Positions 10,910 to 20,723 of a stretch of 64,000 nt of DNA are shown here, piece after piece. Below the pieces are notes generated by a model that worked only from the letters and a program-made list of their open reading frames with translations, searched no databases and was not told where the DNA came from. The stretch's first letter is position 1. Every line of letters starts with the position of its first letter. This DNA comes from Vesta saturnalis (lineage: Eukaryota; Arthropoda; Insecta; Coleoptera; Lampyridae): contig JARFJB010002009.1 in the NCBI GenBank assembly GCA_036346205.1, positions 4,848,001 to 4,912,000 of the forward strand, given 5' to 3'. The position numbers were made by a program, and so were the translations under genes.

Positions 10910-12114
10910 CATTAAAACAAAAGCGATGATGTAATAAACAATTTGTAATTGATCGAATAATTTTAATTAATATAAAAATATTACCAAATAACAATCGCTA
11001 CTGCCGTTGGCTCAATCGGTAAATTAAGTTAAGGGAGAGTTCTAATATACTAAGTTTAATTAACATACCTGAAATACTGCATGCTTCTCATCTGCTTAAT
11101 TATTTTCACTTCACTAAATTGATAAAAAAAATGTTGTATAAAAAATTATGAAAAAATGATAAAATCTCGAGCGCCATGTTGTCTTTCTTTTTTTTTATAG
11201 GAACAACAAAACCTAGTTATTGAATAATAATAAACAATTTATCAAAATGAAAATAAAATAACATGATATACTTAAGTTTATTCAATATCTGATTGAAAAG
11301 GTTAAAAAATCAGAAGTCTTATACTATTCTAAAATTATATAAAAACATTACCTTTGAACGATTCTGTACTTAAACTGTATTACTGTTGGTAACTATGAAG
11401 CAGAATGGTGAACTTGGTGAGGTCAATGGCTTGCTTATTTATCCTTAATATATTGTGTCCATAAATTTATTGAATTTCTTTGAAGTTTAATTCGCCAAAT
11501 TTATTTATAAATGTATGTAGAACTTGCGTTGTAAAATGTAATTCAAGTAAAAATTGCCATTTAAATTAGAAAAATAATAGAATAGTAAATTATTGACTTA
11601 TAAGTGCCATTAAAGATAATTATTATAAAAATGCCATATAAAAGTATGCATTAAAAAATATAAGTAAAATATAAGTCAAATATGAGTGAAACATGAGTGC
11701 CTAAAAAAGCAAAGGTTTTAGTTTTAAAATATAATGAATTAGAAAATAACTTACCATCACAATCTGATGGCACTAATAAAAAAGTTAGGTAAAAACCATG
11801 CTTACTGCTGTAACATTTAGCATTAAGTGAATTAAAAAAAAAGCTTTCAGAATAACTCAAGTGAGTATTCCCCTAAAAGTTTTCACGCATTGCGCGGATA
11901 CAATAATATGAATCCAATTTTTTAAGAAAGGGAACTATAACTATTTATGAAATATTACACCCAAAAGATATGTTCTAGGAAATGCAAATTTTCTCAATTC
12001 TACATATTAATAATAAAAAACTTTTCTAATATTACGCCAAATAAACGAACGATTCTTAAATTAATGTATTTTTTAATACAACCACAAAAAAAAAGGTTGT
12101 TACAGTATCTTGTA
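10910..12114. other. Unassigned AT-rich stretch inside the hAT
   Basis: The hAT frame stops after a YCNI-like segment at about 10865 and resumes with the dimerisation domain near 12115. In ZMYM1-like proteins these parts are only a few residues apart, so about 1.2 kb has been inserted here. I see no terminal repeats, no coding motif and no poly-A tail that identify the insert. Several short ORFs on both strands have no recognisable domain. Confidence 0.5.
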
Positions 12115-12611
12115 GCGAACGATTTCATTAGCACCTTCCCAAATTTATCTGTAGCCCTAAGAATTTTTTTAACGTTGCTCATGGTGAGAGATCGTTTTCA
12201 AAATTAAAAATAATTAAAAACTATTTGAGGTCTACTATGAGCCAGAATAGACGTACGAATTTGGCTGTAATAAGCATCGAAAATGAAATTTGCGAGACGT
12301 TAGCTATAATGGATTTAATTAGAGAATTCGCTATCAAAAAAGCAAGGAAAGTCGCTTTTGAAATTTAGAATTTATGTAGTTTAGTTTAAGTTTTTAACTA
12401 TTGTAAGTTAAGGATAATGAGTAATGTGTTTACCTACTTTTTTTTTTATTATTTGTTACAGTTTTCAGTTTATATGAATACTTAATAAAGTTTATAGTAA
12501 CCTTGATGATTTTTTATTTTTTATACAAGTCAAGGGGTATCGAGGAAATACATAATTTTACAATTATCACACTATTTATGATTATGTCTATAGTCTATAT
12601 AGGGGCGGCAA

Positions 12612-13200
12612 GTATAAATTTTGTATTAAAATAATAAAATGCACTAATTTTGGTAATCTAATGCAAATTACTCGGAAAGTATTAAAAATAGGCATATTAA
12701 ACCTTTACAAATAAACTGTAATAAAATACAGGGTGTTCCATCTAAAATAACAAAGAAATTGTACAAAAAAGGAGATGAAAATTAAACCAATTGTCAGGAA
12801 CTCCATGTATAACAATTTATTATTGTAATTATACCGATAGAAAACCTGAAAAGTATAGAATAAATAAGCAAAAAAATTACAACTTGAAATTGACTTGATA
12901 AGCTGCAATTAATTATTTTCAAGAAGACTGTATTTTCATAAAATGTCAAATAAATCGAAAACTATCAAACTTAGCTATAAGCTACCTTTTTAAAAAGTAA
13001 TTGAAAAATTTAATAAAATACTGGGCGTTCCATTTAAAAAAACATAACTTTGATATTACTCGAACTTGAAACACCCTGTATATGTAAGATTAATTTTAAA
13101 TTGTAGCCGTTACTAATCTACATATGCCTGTAAATGGACTTTTTATTATTTCTTACCGTTTGCTCAGGAGATTCCGTCCCGGTGAGCTTGACTTGCCCTG
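12612..13200 (-). repeat. Right inverted arm of element X
   Basis: This arm is the reverse complement of 2198-2830 with scattered substitutions and small indels. Layer boundaries match the left arm: CAGGGTGTTCC at 12727, TA at 12808-12809, CTGGGCGTTCC at 13021, CACCCTG ending at 13078, then TA and an outer 120 bp (13081-13200) ending CTTGCCCTG before TA. Confidence 0.8.
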
Positions 13201-13534
13201 TATACTATAATGAAATGTAAAAAAATGTTTTGAGTTTTCATATAAAATCCGAAGAAACTTTTTCCCCAATGACCGAGCTGGTAGAGTAGTGGTGACACGA
13301 CCTGCCTAGCATTCAGGAGATAATGGGTTCGATTCCCGTTTCGGTCTACCTTGTATGAGGATTTTTCAGGGGGATTTCCTCATACACATGTAGCGGCATG
13401 GTCACTGCGTATATGCACACCATGTGCGGCTACTTAGGCGAATGCTGGGGTAGTATTTTCCCCCGCAGAACCCTAACTCCGTTCCTTCCGATCCTATCTT
13501 GACCACACCCATCCTTAATCCCACCATGCATTTA

Positions 13535-15917
13535 CAATGTGTCCCAAATTCGCTTCTCTATAAAGTGATCTCGGCTCCTGCTATACTTACTGCAAAGGTT
13601 AAATGGGGAAAGTTTTAGAGGAAGCTTAAAGCATTCGATATCCGGTTTGAGATTTACGATCGGTCAATTGGTTTTGAAAATATCGGCGAAAAAACCGAAA
13701 ATGGCGGATTTCGTTTTTCGCCGGTAAATCCGAAATGATTGATTTGACAGCTGTCACAATGTGGGATTATTCGGACAATTTTTTAAGACGAATAAGATGG
13801 TGTGTATGACATGTCACAATCGTCTTTTATTATCCCACAATCTGCCTCAACTTTCATTTTTCTTATAGCCGCCATATTGGATTTTTCGATTTTTTGAAAG
13901 AGCGCAATATTTCCAGTTTAGTGATGTCTCACAAGTGCATAAAATGATTTATTTGTCAGTAAAATTGGGTTTCATTTTTTCCATATAAGGTGGCTCTGAC
14001 TTTGACGTTAAGTAATTCAAAGTAGTGTTTTCATGAGTAGTACGCTTTTCTGTCATTAAAATCATAAACATGACACACAAATTGTAAAAGCCTGTTGAAA
14101 ATGGCCGGTATTCCCTATTCAAATGAAGAAAAGTTTGACATGTTAGCGCTTTACTGGCAGTCAAACAGAAACGCCGACATTACCTCAGCGAGGTATTTGG
14201 AGATGTACCCCGAACGACGGCAGCCTCATAAAATCCACTTCAGAAAAATTGTAATTAATTTAATTAGCTATGGGGCCTTCGAACAACCTAAACGCGGATA
14301 CAATATTGATAATGAAAATCGTGACAGAAACATTTTACAAGCTGTCAACGAAAACCCCAGTGCATCGGTAAGAACGGTAGAACGGAAAATTCGTGTGTCA
14401 AAATCAACGGTACAAAGAGTGTTAAAAAAGAATAACTACTATCCATACAAACCCACAATAGTTCAAGGACTTAAGGAAACTGATTTTCCAAGACGAATGC
14501 GCTTCTGCGAGTGGTATACTAGAATGTGTCATGAAAATCCCGATTTTGTTAATCATGTCTTGTGGTCTGATGAGAGTAGGTTTACGAATTGTGGAGTTTT
14601 TAATAAGCACAACATTCATCATTGGGCTGTAGAAAACCCTCACGAAGTGGCAGAGAGACGTCTACAGACCAGATTTGGAAGTAACGTTTTGTGTGGGATT
14701 ATTGGTAATTTTATCTAACTTACCTATTTTAATTGGGCGCCTATGTATTATAAATTATTAATCATTGCAGGAAATCGACTTATAGGACCATTTTTGTTTG
14801 ACTATAACTTAAACGGACAGAGGTACCTAGAGCTTTTGCGAAACCAGGTTGTGCCGGCTTTACGAGCTACTCTCACCGAAGATGAGTTCAGAAGAACCTG
14901 GTTTCAACAGGATGGATGTCCGGCACACAACACCATTCAAGTCAGGAACTTCTTAAGGGAGCAGTTTGATGAAAGAAGTATTGCATTAAATGGTCCAATA
15001 GATCCACTGACATTTCGCCCTTGGATTTCTACCTCTGGGGTCACACAAAGAATGAGGTCTACAAGTTTGATCCTCCTGCGACCATAGAAATCCTGAGACA
15101 GAGAGTTTTGGATACATTTAGAAATAGTGTTAAGGGAAATACACTTGCTAGGGTTGTACGAAAAACAGTCACCAATTGTCAAAAATGTCTCGATGTAAAT
15201 GGACGTCATTTTGCAAATCTGTAAATCAATTGTAATTGTAATTTTATTGTAGGTTGTTCAAAGGTTCAAGTATTAATTAAATTAATGACGATTTTTCTGG
15301 CTTTATTTTTAATACACTCATAGCTGGGAATTTGTCCCAAAACATCTGTCTTGTTGAGAGGTCGTTATTTAATTCCATGTTTTATTGAAAATTCAAAGAA
15401 TTTTATACATTATTTATTAATGTTATTTTGCGACAAATAAATCATGGCCTACTAATAATAAATAAGACCTAACTTTAGAAAGTGTGATATTTCGATGAAA
15501 CTCAAATCTTTTATGCAGTTGTGAGACATCACTGAACTGGAAATATTGCGCTCTTTCAAAAAATCGAAAAATCCAATATGGCGGCAATAAGAAATATGAA
15601 AGTTGAGGCAGATTGTGGGATAACAAAAGACGATTGTGACATGTCATACACGCCATCTTATTCGTCTTAAAAAAGTGTCCGAATAATCTCATATTGTGAC
15701 AGCTGTCAAATTAACCATTTCGGACTTACTGGAGAAAAACGAAATCCACCATTTTCGGTTTTTCGCCGATATTTTCAAAACCAATTGACCGATCATAAAT
15801 CTGAAACCGGATATCGAATGCTCTAAGCTTCCTCTAAAACTTTCCCCATTTAACCTTTGCCGTAAGTATAACAGAAGCCGAGATCCCTTTATAGAGAAGC
15901 GAATTTGGGACACATTG
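13535..15917 (+). mobile_element. Element A: complete DD41D-type element with about 410-bp inverted arms
   Basis: The element is 2,383 bp with TA on both sides (13533-13534, 15918-15919) and ends CAATGTGTCCCAAATTCGC / GCGAATTTGGGACACATTG. The inverted arms run 13535-13945 and about 15505-15917 and are highly similar. They include the strings TTGACAGCTGTCA-like and GACATGTCA-like near their middle. The centre holds one transposase gene with an intron. It is inserted in the SINE. Arm identity and an almost open gene suggest it is among the younger copies here. Confidence 0.9.
14101..15224 (+). CDS. Element A transposase (Tc1 group, DD41D-like)
   Basis: The protein starts MAGIPYSNEEKFDMLALYWQ (ATG 14101; an in-frame ATG at 14095 is also possible) and is the element's own cut-and-paste transposase. 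An N-terminal helix-turn-helix region precedes ASVRTVERKIRVSKSTVQRV, a second DNA-binding helix set. Catalytic motifs are HVLWSDESRFTNCG (first D), FQQDGCPAHNTIQ (second D) and LDFYLWGHTKNEVYK (third D). The C-terminus is CQKCLDVNGRHFANL. An intron of 66 bp (14705-14770, GTAATT to TTGCAG) restores GIIGNRLIGPF when removed. A small deletion near 15000-15020 shifts the frame between GPI and LDFYLWG, so the gene as it stands is probably not functional although nearly whole. Confidence 0.85.
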
Positions 15918-15983
15918 TATACGTAATGTATGTATGCTGGGAATCCATAATTGTGGCTGAAGAAGCTCGGAAAGCTTGAGCAG

Positions 15984-18900
15984 TAGGCTGGGCCGAAATG
16001 CGCAATCAAAAATTTTTTTTGGAAATCTCGGTTGGCATAGTAGAAAAAAGTTGTAAGATGGGTAAACAACTAAGGTGATTTTTTTTCAAAATTTTAAAAA
16101 ATGCTTTAGCCGCGCCCCCGGGGGGCTAACAATTTTTTTTTTCAATGTCACATTTTGGATCTAGCGTAGCAAAAAACTGATAAATATTAGCTACTTAGGA
16201 CAAGAAAAAAATTTGGTTACTACATTTTAATGTTTAACCGCGCCCCTGGGAAAAAACCATACTATACAGCCCTTCGCTTGAAAAAATGATGACATATTAA
16301 TCGCGAAACAAAATTGTATTTCTTAACATCATTTTGTCAACCCACAACTCACCACAGGGAGGTGGCTGTATGTCGAGTTGCACCCGCCCTCCCTCCCTTA
16401 AAGGTAATTAAGTATTTGATGTTTTTACCTTTTTAACTTTAAAGTAATCTTTCTTATTTTCAAACGAAGGTAAATTTTGTCTTGCCTCTACTGTAACTCT
16501 TATAAAACCGTCCCTTGCAGAATGGCCACAAACTTTGCTGGCCGCTTCTGTCACTACCTTTATACATCGCTCAATAGCTTGGGTGTGACATGGTAATTTG
16601 CTAATAGAAATATAGGATTTATTCTCGATAGCTGCCACCAAATCTTCACTTTTGATATCCCTTGTTAGTGGAGGCTCTGTGATAGAAACTTTACTCCAAT
16701 TAATTAACTCGGTATATTCTTCGGCATTCCAATTTATAGGAGGGATTTTAAATATTCTCATTCTTGCTGGTGGTTGATTTCAAGCCTTTAATATCCGTCA
16801 AATACCAAGTTCTCTAATATGACTTCTTTCGTCGGCAATCATAGCTACCAACAAATTTTCTGGGTGGGCGAAGTAGGCGTTTGTTGTAATTATTTTATCA
16901 ATAATGGTTCTTACTTCCTTAGGAAGGTCTCTTGACTTATTAATGGTTTCCCATAAATGTACGGAACCATATTCAATGGAAGGTCTCGTTTTTATATTAA
17001 ACCACATAGGTGCATACACTTTCATAATAAATCGGACCAATAGAAGTAAGTTCTGAGGAGTGCAAGTTGCAACATACAAGCGCAGTATTCGGTTGACTGT
17101 TGTCAACCATCGTGCATAGCTGATTTTTCCAGGATTTCTTTTACTTAAAGCTTCGGAACAGAAACCATCTCTAACAGCACAACAGATCTGATATAAATAT
17201 CGCTGATCTGTACTTAAAGTCTTGTCGTCAACTTCAGGTAATAGGGTATGAATTGACTGAAGGGTTTGGTATCACACGATGCCAGCAATAAACCAATTGG
17301 CCCCGAAAACGAGTTCGGTCCTTTCGTTTGTCCATCTAATTGTTGGAGCAGATGACGTAGGGGTAATTCGTTTGCATGAAGCATACAAATTAGCCATTGG
17401 AGTGGCTTTTCAATTTGAACTTCAATTGTTCTAATTACACCGCCTTTCCAACCAGTGTTGACATTGGTGCCATCACAGCCTATTGCTTTGAGGTTTCCTG
17501 GGTTGACCAAATTTTCTCTCATGTATGATAGGATATTTGTGGCGATGTTTACAGCACTTACAGATGGTTTGACTGACAAGTGACCAACATATTTACTTCC
17601 CGGCTCTTCTATTAAGGCTACATGTTCCTCTTGTTTAACAACACGGCGGCCTTCAACTTGCATCAGTGTTTGATCTTTCCTGCCATCGAAGTAAATAGCT
17701 TCAATATCTTTTCTTTCTTCTGTAGCCGTTTCTTGTACTTGTTTTCTTTTTCTCTGTAATTCTCAGCGGATCTTATTTTTGTCCACTACGTTAATTGGGT
17801 TATCTGAGGAAACAAGTCCAAAATCTTCCAGGGTAGCTGTTGCAATTTTGGCTACGGTTTGGTTTGATGCACCTGTCATATCGGCAATTTGGGCAAGATT
17901 TGTCAATGCAAGTCTCAGTTGGTTTGATTTTTGTTTTAGTGTGTTTTTTTTCAATGGATTTTGTAGAGGATATGACCACTTAAAGTCTTCATCGTTAGCT
18001 TTAGCTGTGTCTTCGCTGGATGAACTAGAACTATCGTTTACATTTTCAGTGGTTGAAATAGAATCGGACTTCTGACTACTTGTCGAAGTCGAAGGCATTG
18101 ACAATTGAAGTACCTTTGCTTCCCTTTTTTGTAATTTTTCGGTAGTTACTTTATCCACCCCAGCTATTCGCATTTTTCTGTCATTCCTTTGATCTTTCAA
18201 AAAGTCTTGTTCTAACAAGGGTACTTTGTGGATTTTCTCACACTTACAGGAATCGAAACTACTGCATTTGCAAGAAGAAATGTCAAACAGTGTTTTTGAT
18301 TTTAAAATGTTCCACCTTTTTTATAATAAATGGAGATTTTCGTGATTTTAGGGTTTTTTTTAGATTGCGATAGTTTTTATGATACGCTAATATCATTGCT
18401 ATTACCCGTTTGGAACCAACAGTTGGAAGTGAAGCGCGTTCCCATATGGCTTCTATTTTATTCGCAACCAGTTTGGCAACATCCCATTCACGCGGCTGCT
18501 TGCTGGAATTTCCCTTAATCTGTTGTCTTGTGAATGAATAACAACGGAACATATCTTCTTTCGTTGGTAAATAAATTTCAGATTCCAGGTCGCAAGCAGT
18601 ACCAAATATTGGACAAATGTCTGTTTTCCTAGTTTTAACTTTATCCATATTGTTTTTGAAACAGATAAACACAAAACTGAAACACGATAAGTCTTATTAT
18701 GTGTCCGGTGCCGTCCAAGTCCAAGGTCCAAATATCCAAATTGCACTTACAAAAATACTAACGTTTATTGCACTTGGATAGTATTACAATTACTTTATCA
18801 CTAAACGGAAGTAATTCTCTACAACAAGCTCACACAACTTATTCCAACAACGACTAAAGTGACACTGCCGTATTCCGCATTCGTATTGTCGTTTGTCGTA

Positions 18901-19332
18901 GCGCGTCACACAACAGTCACGTGACTACAATATGATGCAGGGGCGTACCTACACTCTTACTGCATCATTATCGACACGTGTCTAAACAATAATTTCTCTT
19001 TTTTCTTGTCATAAGTCAATTAAAACGAATAATTATTTTTTGTAACAGGTCAAAAACGTAAAATTTCGATATTTTCTTTTTAAAGCACCAGGGGCGTGGC
19101 TAAATAATATTAAAATATTTTCACAAAATTTTTTTTCTGTCATAAGTGAGCCAATACCAATTAGTTTTTTGCTATGCCAGATACAAAAAAATTTTTTTTT
19201 ATTCACCCTGGGGCGCGGCTAAATATTTTTTTTAATTTTTAAAAAAAATCAGCTTACTAGTCTATCTATGTTGCAACTTTTTTTTACTATTCCAATTTAG
19301 TTTTCCAAAAATAATTTTTTCGGCCCAGCCTA
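15984..19332 (-). mobile_element. Element B: 3.35-kb DNA transposon with 8-bp target duplication, family not recognised
   Basis: The ends are TAGGCTGGGCCGAAA and its reverse complement TTTCGGCCCAGCCTA. They are bounded by a perfect 8-bp direct repeat TTGAGCAG (15976-15983 and 19333-19340). Subterminal regions are imperfect inverted repeats of about 250-300 bp with GCCGCGCCCCCGGG-like cores (about 16110, 16230, 19090 and 19215) and long A/T runs. One minus-strand gene fills the centre. The 8-bp duplication and RNase H-like motifs are compatible with a divergent hAT-like group, but the termini do not fit the usual hAT consensus and the protein is not one I can name. Confidence 0.8.
16408..18648 (-). 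pseudogene. Element B transposase-like protein, nearly intact
   Basis: Translation starts at 18648 (MDKVKTRKTDICPIFGTACD) and runs to 16408. A Lys/Arg-rich N-terminal half precedes a Cys-rich patch (CKCSSFDSCKCE), reached through a frame slip near 18285. A Ser-rich acidic linker follows. IYFDGRKDQTLM (about 17690) and AIGCDGTNVNTGWKGGV (about 17470) look like the first two acidic residues of an RNase H-type transposase. LICMLHANELPLRHLL and SFSGPIGLLL follow. After a second slip near 17270 come RWLTTVNRILRLYVATC and, near the end, HTQAIERCIKVVTEAASKVC, with a candidate third acidic residue, then ARDGFIRVTVEARQNLPSF. Three in-frame stops (17763, 16798 and about 16780) all fit CGA to TGA. The function as transposase is inferred from position, flanking duplication and motif layout. 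Confidence 0.65.
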
Positions 19333-19382
19333 TTGAGCAGCCCGCCCTCCCCCTTGGTGAGGGAATGAAATACGTGGCCTTT

Positions 19383-20411
19383 TCCTTTTCCCCAACCTAA
19401 TATATTCAAGCAGTTCAAGCGAAATGCCTTCTTGAAACATCTGGGGGAATTTGATTTACCTGAAATTCCAATTGCACCATTAATATTAACATCAGTACAT
19501 AATAATTTCTTTAATATTACATTAATTACAGATCAGATTGTAACTGTAGTATTAATATAAATAAATAATTTGTTCAATTTCTTTGTTTGTATTTCGTCGT
19601 CAAGAGGACTTTATGGCACAACATTACAGCACGCATGCCATAAAGTGACAAATTATTATTTTATTAATAACCAAGGCATTCTAATGCTAGTCTACGACAA
19701 ATGACATTAGGGGTAAATGAAATTTTAAAAATTATCCAAATTTTATTTTGAACAATTTTAAGAGGATGATTATCCAAAAATTGCCCACCCTTTACAAACA
19801 GATGTGTGCGTTATTTATAACTGTGTAAACAATAGCAATAAAATAATCAACATTTATAAATTGTTTTATGTTTTTTTTTCTGTCATCTGGTCGTTGATTA
19901 TTTGTTAATTACAGTGACATTCATATATGTTTAATCACATTGTGGCGTGTAATTAAAAAAAAAGGACTATAAGTATTTTATGGTGTAATTACCATATTTG
20001 CCACTTAATAGACTAAGTGATCATCGATTACTTGCAGTTACGTGGACGTTTATTGTACATTTAAATTTAACTGATTTGCTTTAATACCTAAGCCCAATGC
20101 CAGATTTGCTAATAAAATGGAGTCAGTAATACAATAATATTGTCAATTTTTGGAGATTATGCTTGTAATGAAGTTCAATTAACGTAATTACACTTTTTCG
20201 CTATTTAAGACATTTTTTAAACGAGCTTAATTGTGTGTATAGTAAATGTGTCCTTCAAACAAATCATATGACTAAATTATTACCAAATATACACATTTGT
20301 TAACATATATCTCGCACCGCGTCATACACATACATTTTTAATTTATTGTTAAAATTTGTTTCAGAATAAAAACATTGAACCTAATAGTGGATAAAAAGCA
20401 GGGACAGTTCA
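19383..20411. other. Non-coding region upstream of candidate host promoter
   Basis: After the mariner terminus (to 19395) this kilobase shows no transposon terminus or coding motif. It contains an 11-bp inverted repeat ACTTTATGGCA / TGCCATAAAGT (19608-19618, 19636-19646) and runs of AT-rich sequence. It may hold upstream control sequence of the gene starting at 20441, but no specific site can be supported. Confidence 0.5.
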
Positions 20412-20443
20412 TATAAACGACAGCAACGGAGGCGTCTTACAGT
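20412..20443 (+). promoter_or_regulatory. Candidate core promoter (TATA box and initiator)
   Basis: TATAAA at 20412-20417 lies 29 bp before the A of a TTACAGTG initiator-like site (A at 20441). That is the normal spacing for a TATA-dependent start in insects. A short GC-richer leader follows, then the ATG at 20649. Assigned from sequence only. Confidence 0.5.
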
Positions 20444-20648
20444 GAAGGTTTCCATACTAAAATCGAAACGTCGGACCTTGGATATCCGATGTTGACTCAA
20501 GTTCTTTTCGCTATTACCCGACTTGGGAGATCACCCAGAAAAAAATAATTTTTTTAAATTTTAGTTCTTGATAACAATTAATTGTGCGTTTCGGTGTTTT
20601 GTGATTTTTGACTTAGAATCGCGAATACAGTGATAATTACTTAAAAAA

Positions 20649-20723
20649 ATGAGTTCATCTAAAAGAACAACTTTGAAAAAACTGTCGTTTTTGGGATTTA
20701 AGAAACCGGATATCATCAATGGG
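20649..20723 (+). CDS. First coding exon of an unidentified host gene
   Basis: ATG 20649 opens 25 codons starting MSSSKRTTLKKLSFLGF and ending KKPDIING, directly followed by GTAAGTA, a near-perfect insect splice donor at 20724. The 5' leader (about 20441-20648) contains no other long frame. The preceding context AAAAAA before ATG fits insect start sites. The N-terminal peptide is basic and resembles the start of a cytoplasmic or signalling protein, but I cannot identify it. No following exon was recognised downstream on the plus strand, so the first intron is either very long or leaves the window. The exon stands out because it has no stop, no transposon motif and a proper promoter. Confidence 0.5.

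Larger units (their letters stand above)
5817..12369 (+). pseudogene. hAT transposase (TTF zinc finger, DUF4371, dimerisation domain), broken
   Basis: ATG 5817 opens with MAGGRKILSGFQYRKRKSEK. The frame reaches DPSLWIQALTDKV at 6144, is split by the Harbinger, and continues at 9008 with TFRMSILEVGPLQ and a TTF-type segment (RSFSTSYYHKKLSNNEKVPR). An in-frame TGA at 9190 stands where a Cys is expected (FCFS, stop, KLF). Next come RYFAGQNLAFRGSNQNLFAK, TGA 9637, a frameshift near 9668, the RNase H-like part (SIILDCTPDVSHEEQMSV, MRGQGYDNCANMKGKHNG), a frameshift near 10005, SLNLVVDDAAKSS, LSDTRWESRIDAIKCLRF, TAG 10294 and a frameshift near 10545. After a 1.2-kb gap the dimerisation domain appears (FPNLSVALRIFLTL, then a frameshift, then GERSFSKLKIIKNYLRSTMS). 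The protein matches ZMYM1-like hAT proteins in order and is clearly dead. Confidence 0.85.
4823..12611 (+). mobile_element. hAT element (ZMYM1-like type), right end not preserved
   Basis: The left end CAGGGCCGAGCCGTGCC at 4823 has a hAT-type 5' terminus. It is followed by a GC-rich hairpin-prone stretch (GGTGCGTAGCACCCGGG, then GGGGCGGCAAAA). The 8 bp before it (CCAAGATC) belong to the element X transposase. The expected second copy of CCAAGATC and the rest of that transposase are absent near 12611, where X arm sequence starts directly after GGGGCGGCAAG. The right terminus was therefore lost or rearranged. Coding pieces lie at 5817-6147, 9008-10909 and about 12115-12369. A Harbinger sits at 6148-9004, and 10910-12114 holds unassigned AT-rich sequence. 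Confidence 0.7.
2198..13200. mobile_element. Element X: long-armed Tc1-group element, interrupted and rearranged
   Basis: Both ends are marked by TA (2196-2197, 13201-13202) and by inverted arms of about 600 bp (2198-2830 and 12612-13200). The right end reads CAGGGCAAGTCAAGCTC inward and the left end is a diverged version. Contents are a transposase C-terminus on the minus strand (2826-2893), a LINE (2891-3832), a transposase N-terminal and core part on the plus strand (4018-4822), and a hAT that cuts the transposase at 4822/4823. The two transposase pieces face opposite ways, and a 90-bp inner-arm segment occurs a third time at 3833-3920. The element was therefore rearranged or is a chimera of two copies. 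Confidence 0.7.
13273..19382 (+). mobile_element. tRNA-derived SINE, copy 1, interrupted twice
   Basis: The head at 13273-13351 is tRNA-like. An A-box region (GAGCTGGTAGAGTAGTGG) is followed by a B-box (GGGTTCGATTCCCG) about 40 bp on. The body (CACATGTAGCGGCATGGTCAC, then GAACCCTAACTCCGTTCC) is shared with copies at 27740 and 62520. It is cut at 13534 by element A, continues at about 15918-15983 (TATGCTGGGAATCC), is cut again by element B, and finishes at 19333-19382 (CCCGCCCTCCCCCTTGG, GGGAATGAAATACGTGGCC). Flanks repeat TTTTCCCCAA, consistent with a target duplication in the mariner 3' end. The coding capacity is nil. Confidence 0.75.
1185..19395 (+). mobile_element. Ancient mariner copy split into three pieces
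   Basis: I read one mariner of about 1.1 kb of its own sequence as the base of this cluster. Its pieces are about 1185-2197 (5' part and transposase), 13201-13272 (3' part, with AAAATCCGAAGAAACTTTTT near its end) and 19383-19395 (terminal CCAACCTA). Element X sits between the first two pieces with TA on both sides (2196-2197 and 13201-13202). A SINE sits between the second and third, duplicating roughly TTTTCCCCAA. The 5' terminus is not clear; a degenerate GGTTACATTAAAA stretch near 1185 is the best candidate. Joining the pieces is an inference from matching flanks. Confidence 0.6.

Noticed and set aside
11651..11870. Minus-strand spliced gene with GTAAGT donor and TTTTTTAG acceptor inside the hAT insert
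   Set aside because: The encoded peptide is hydrophobic low-complexity sequence with no family resemblance, and splice-like signals are frequent in such DNA.
19608..19646. 11-bp inverted repeat ACTTTATGGCA / TGCCATAAAGT as a terminator or small RNA
   Set aside because: A single short hairpin in AT-rich DNA is expected by chance at this scale, and no promoter or precursor context is present.
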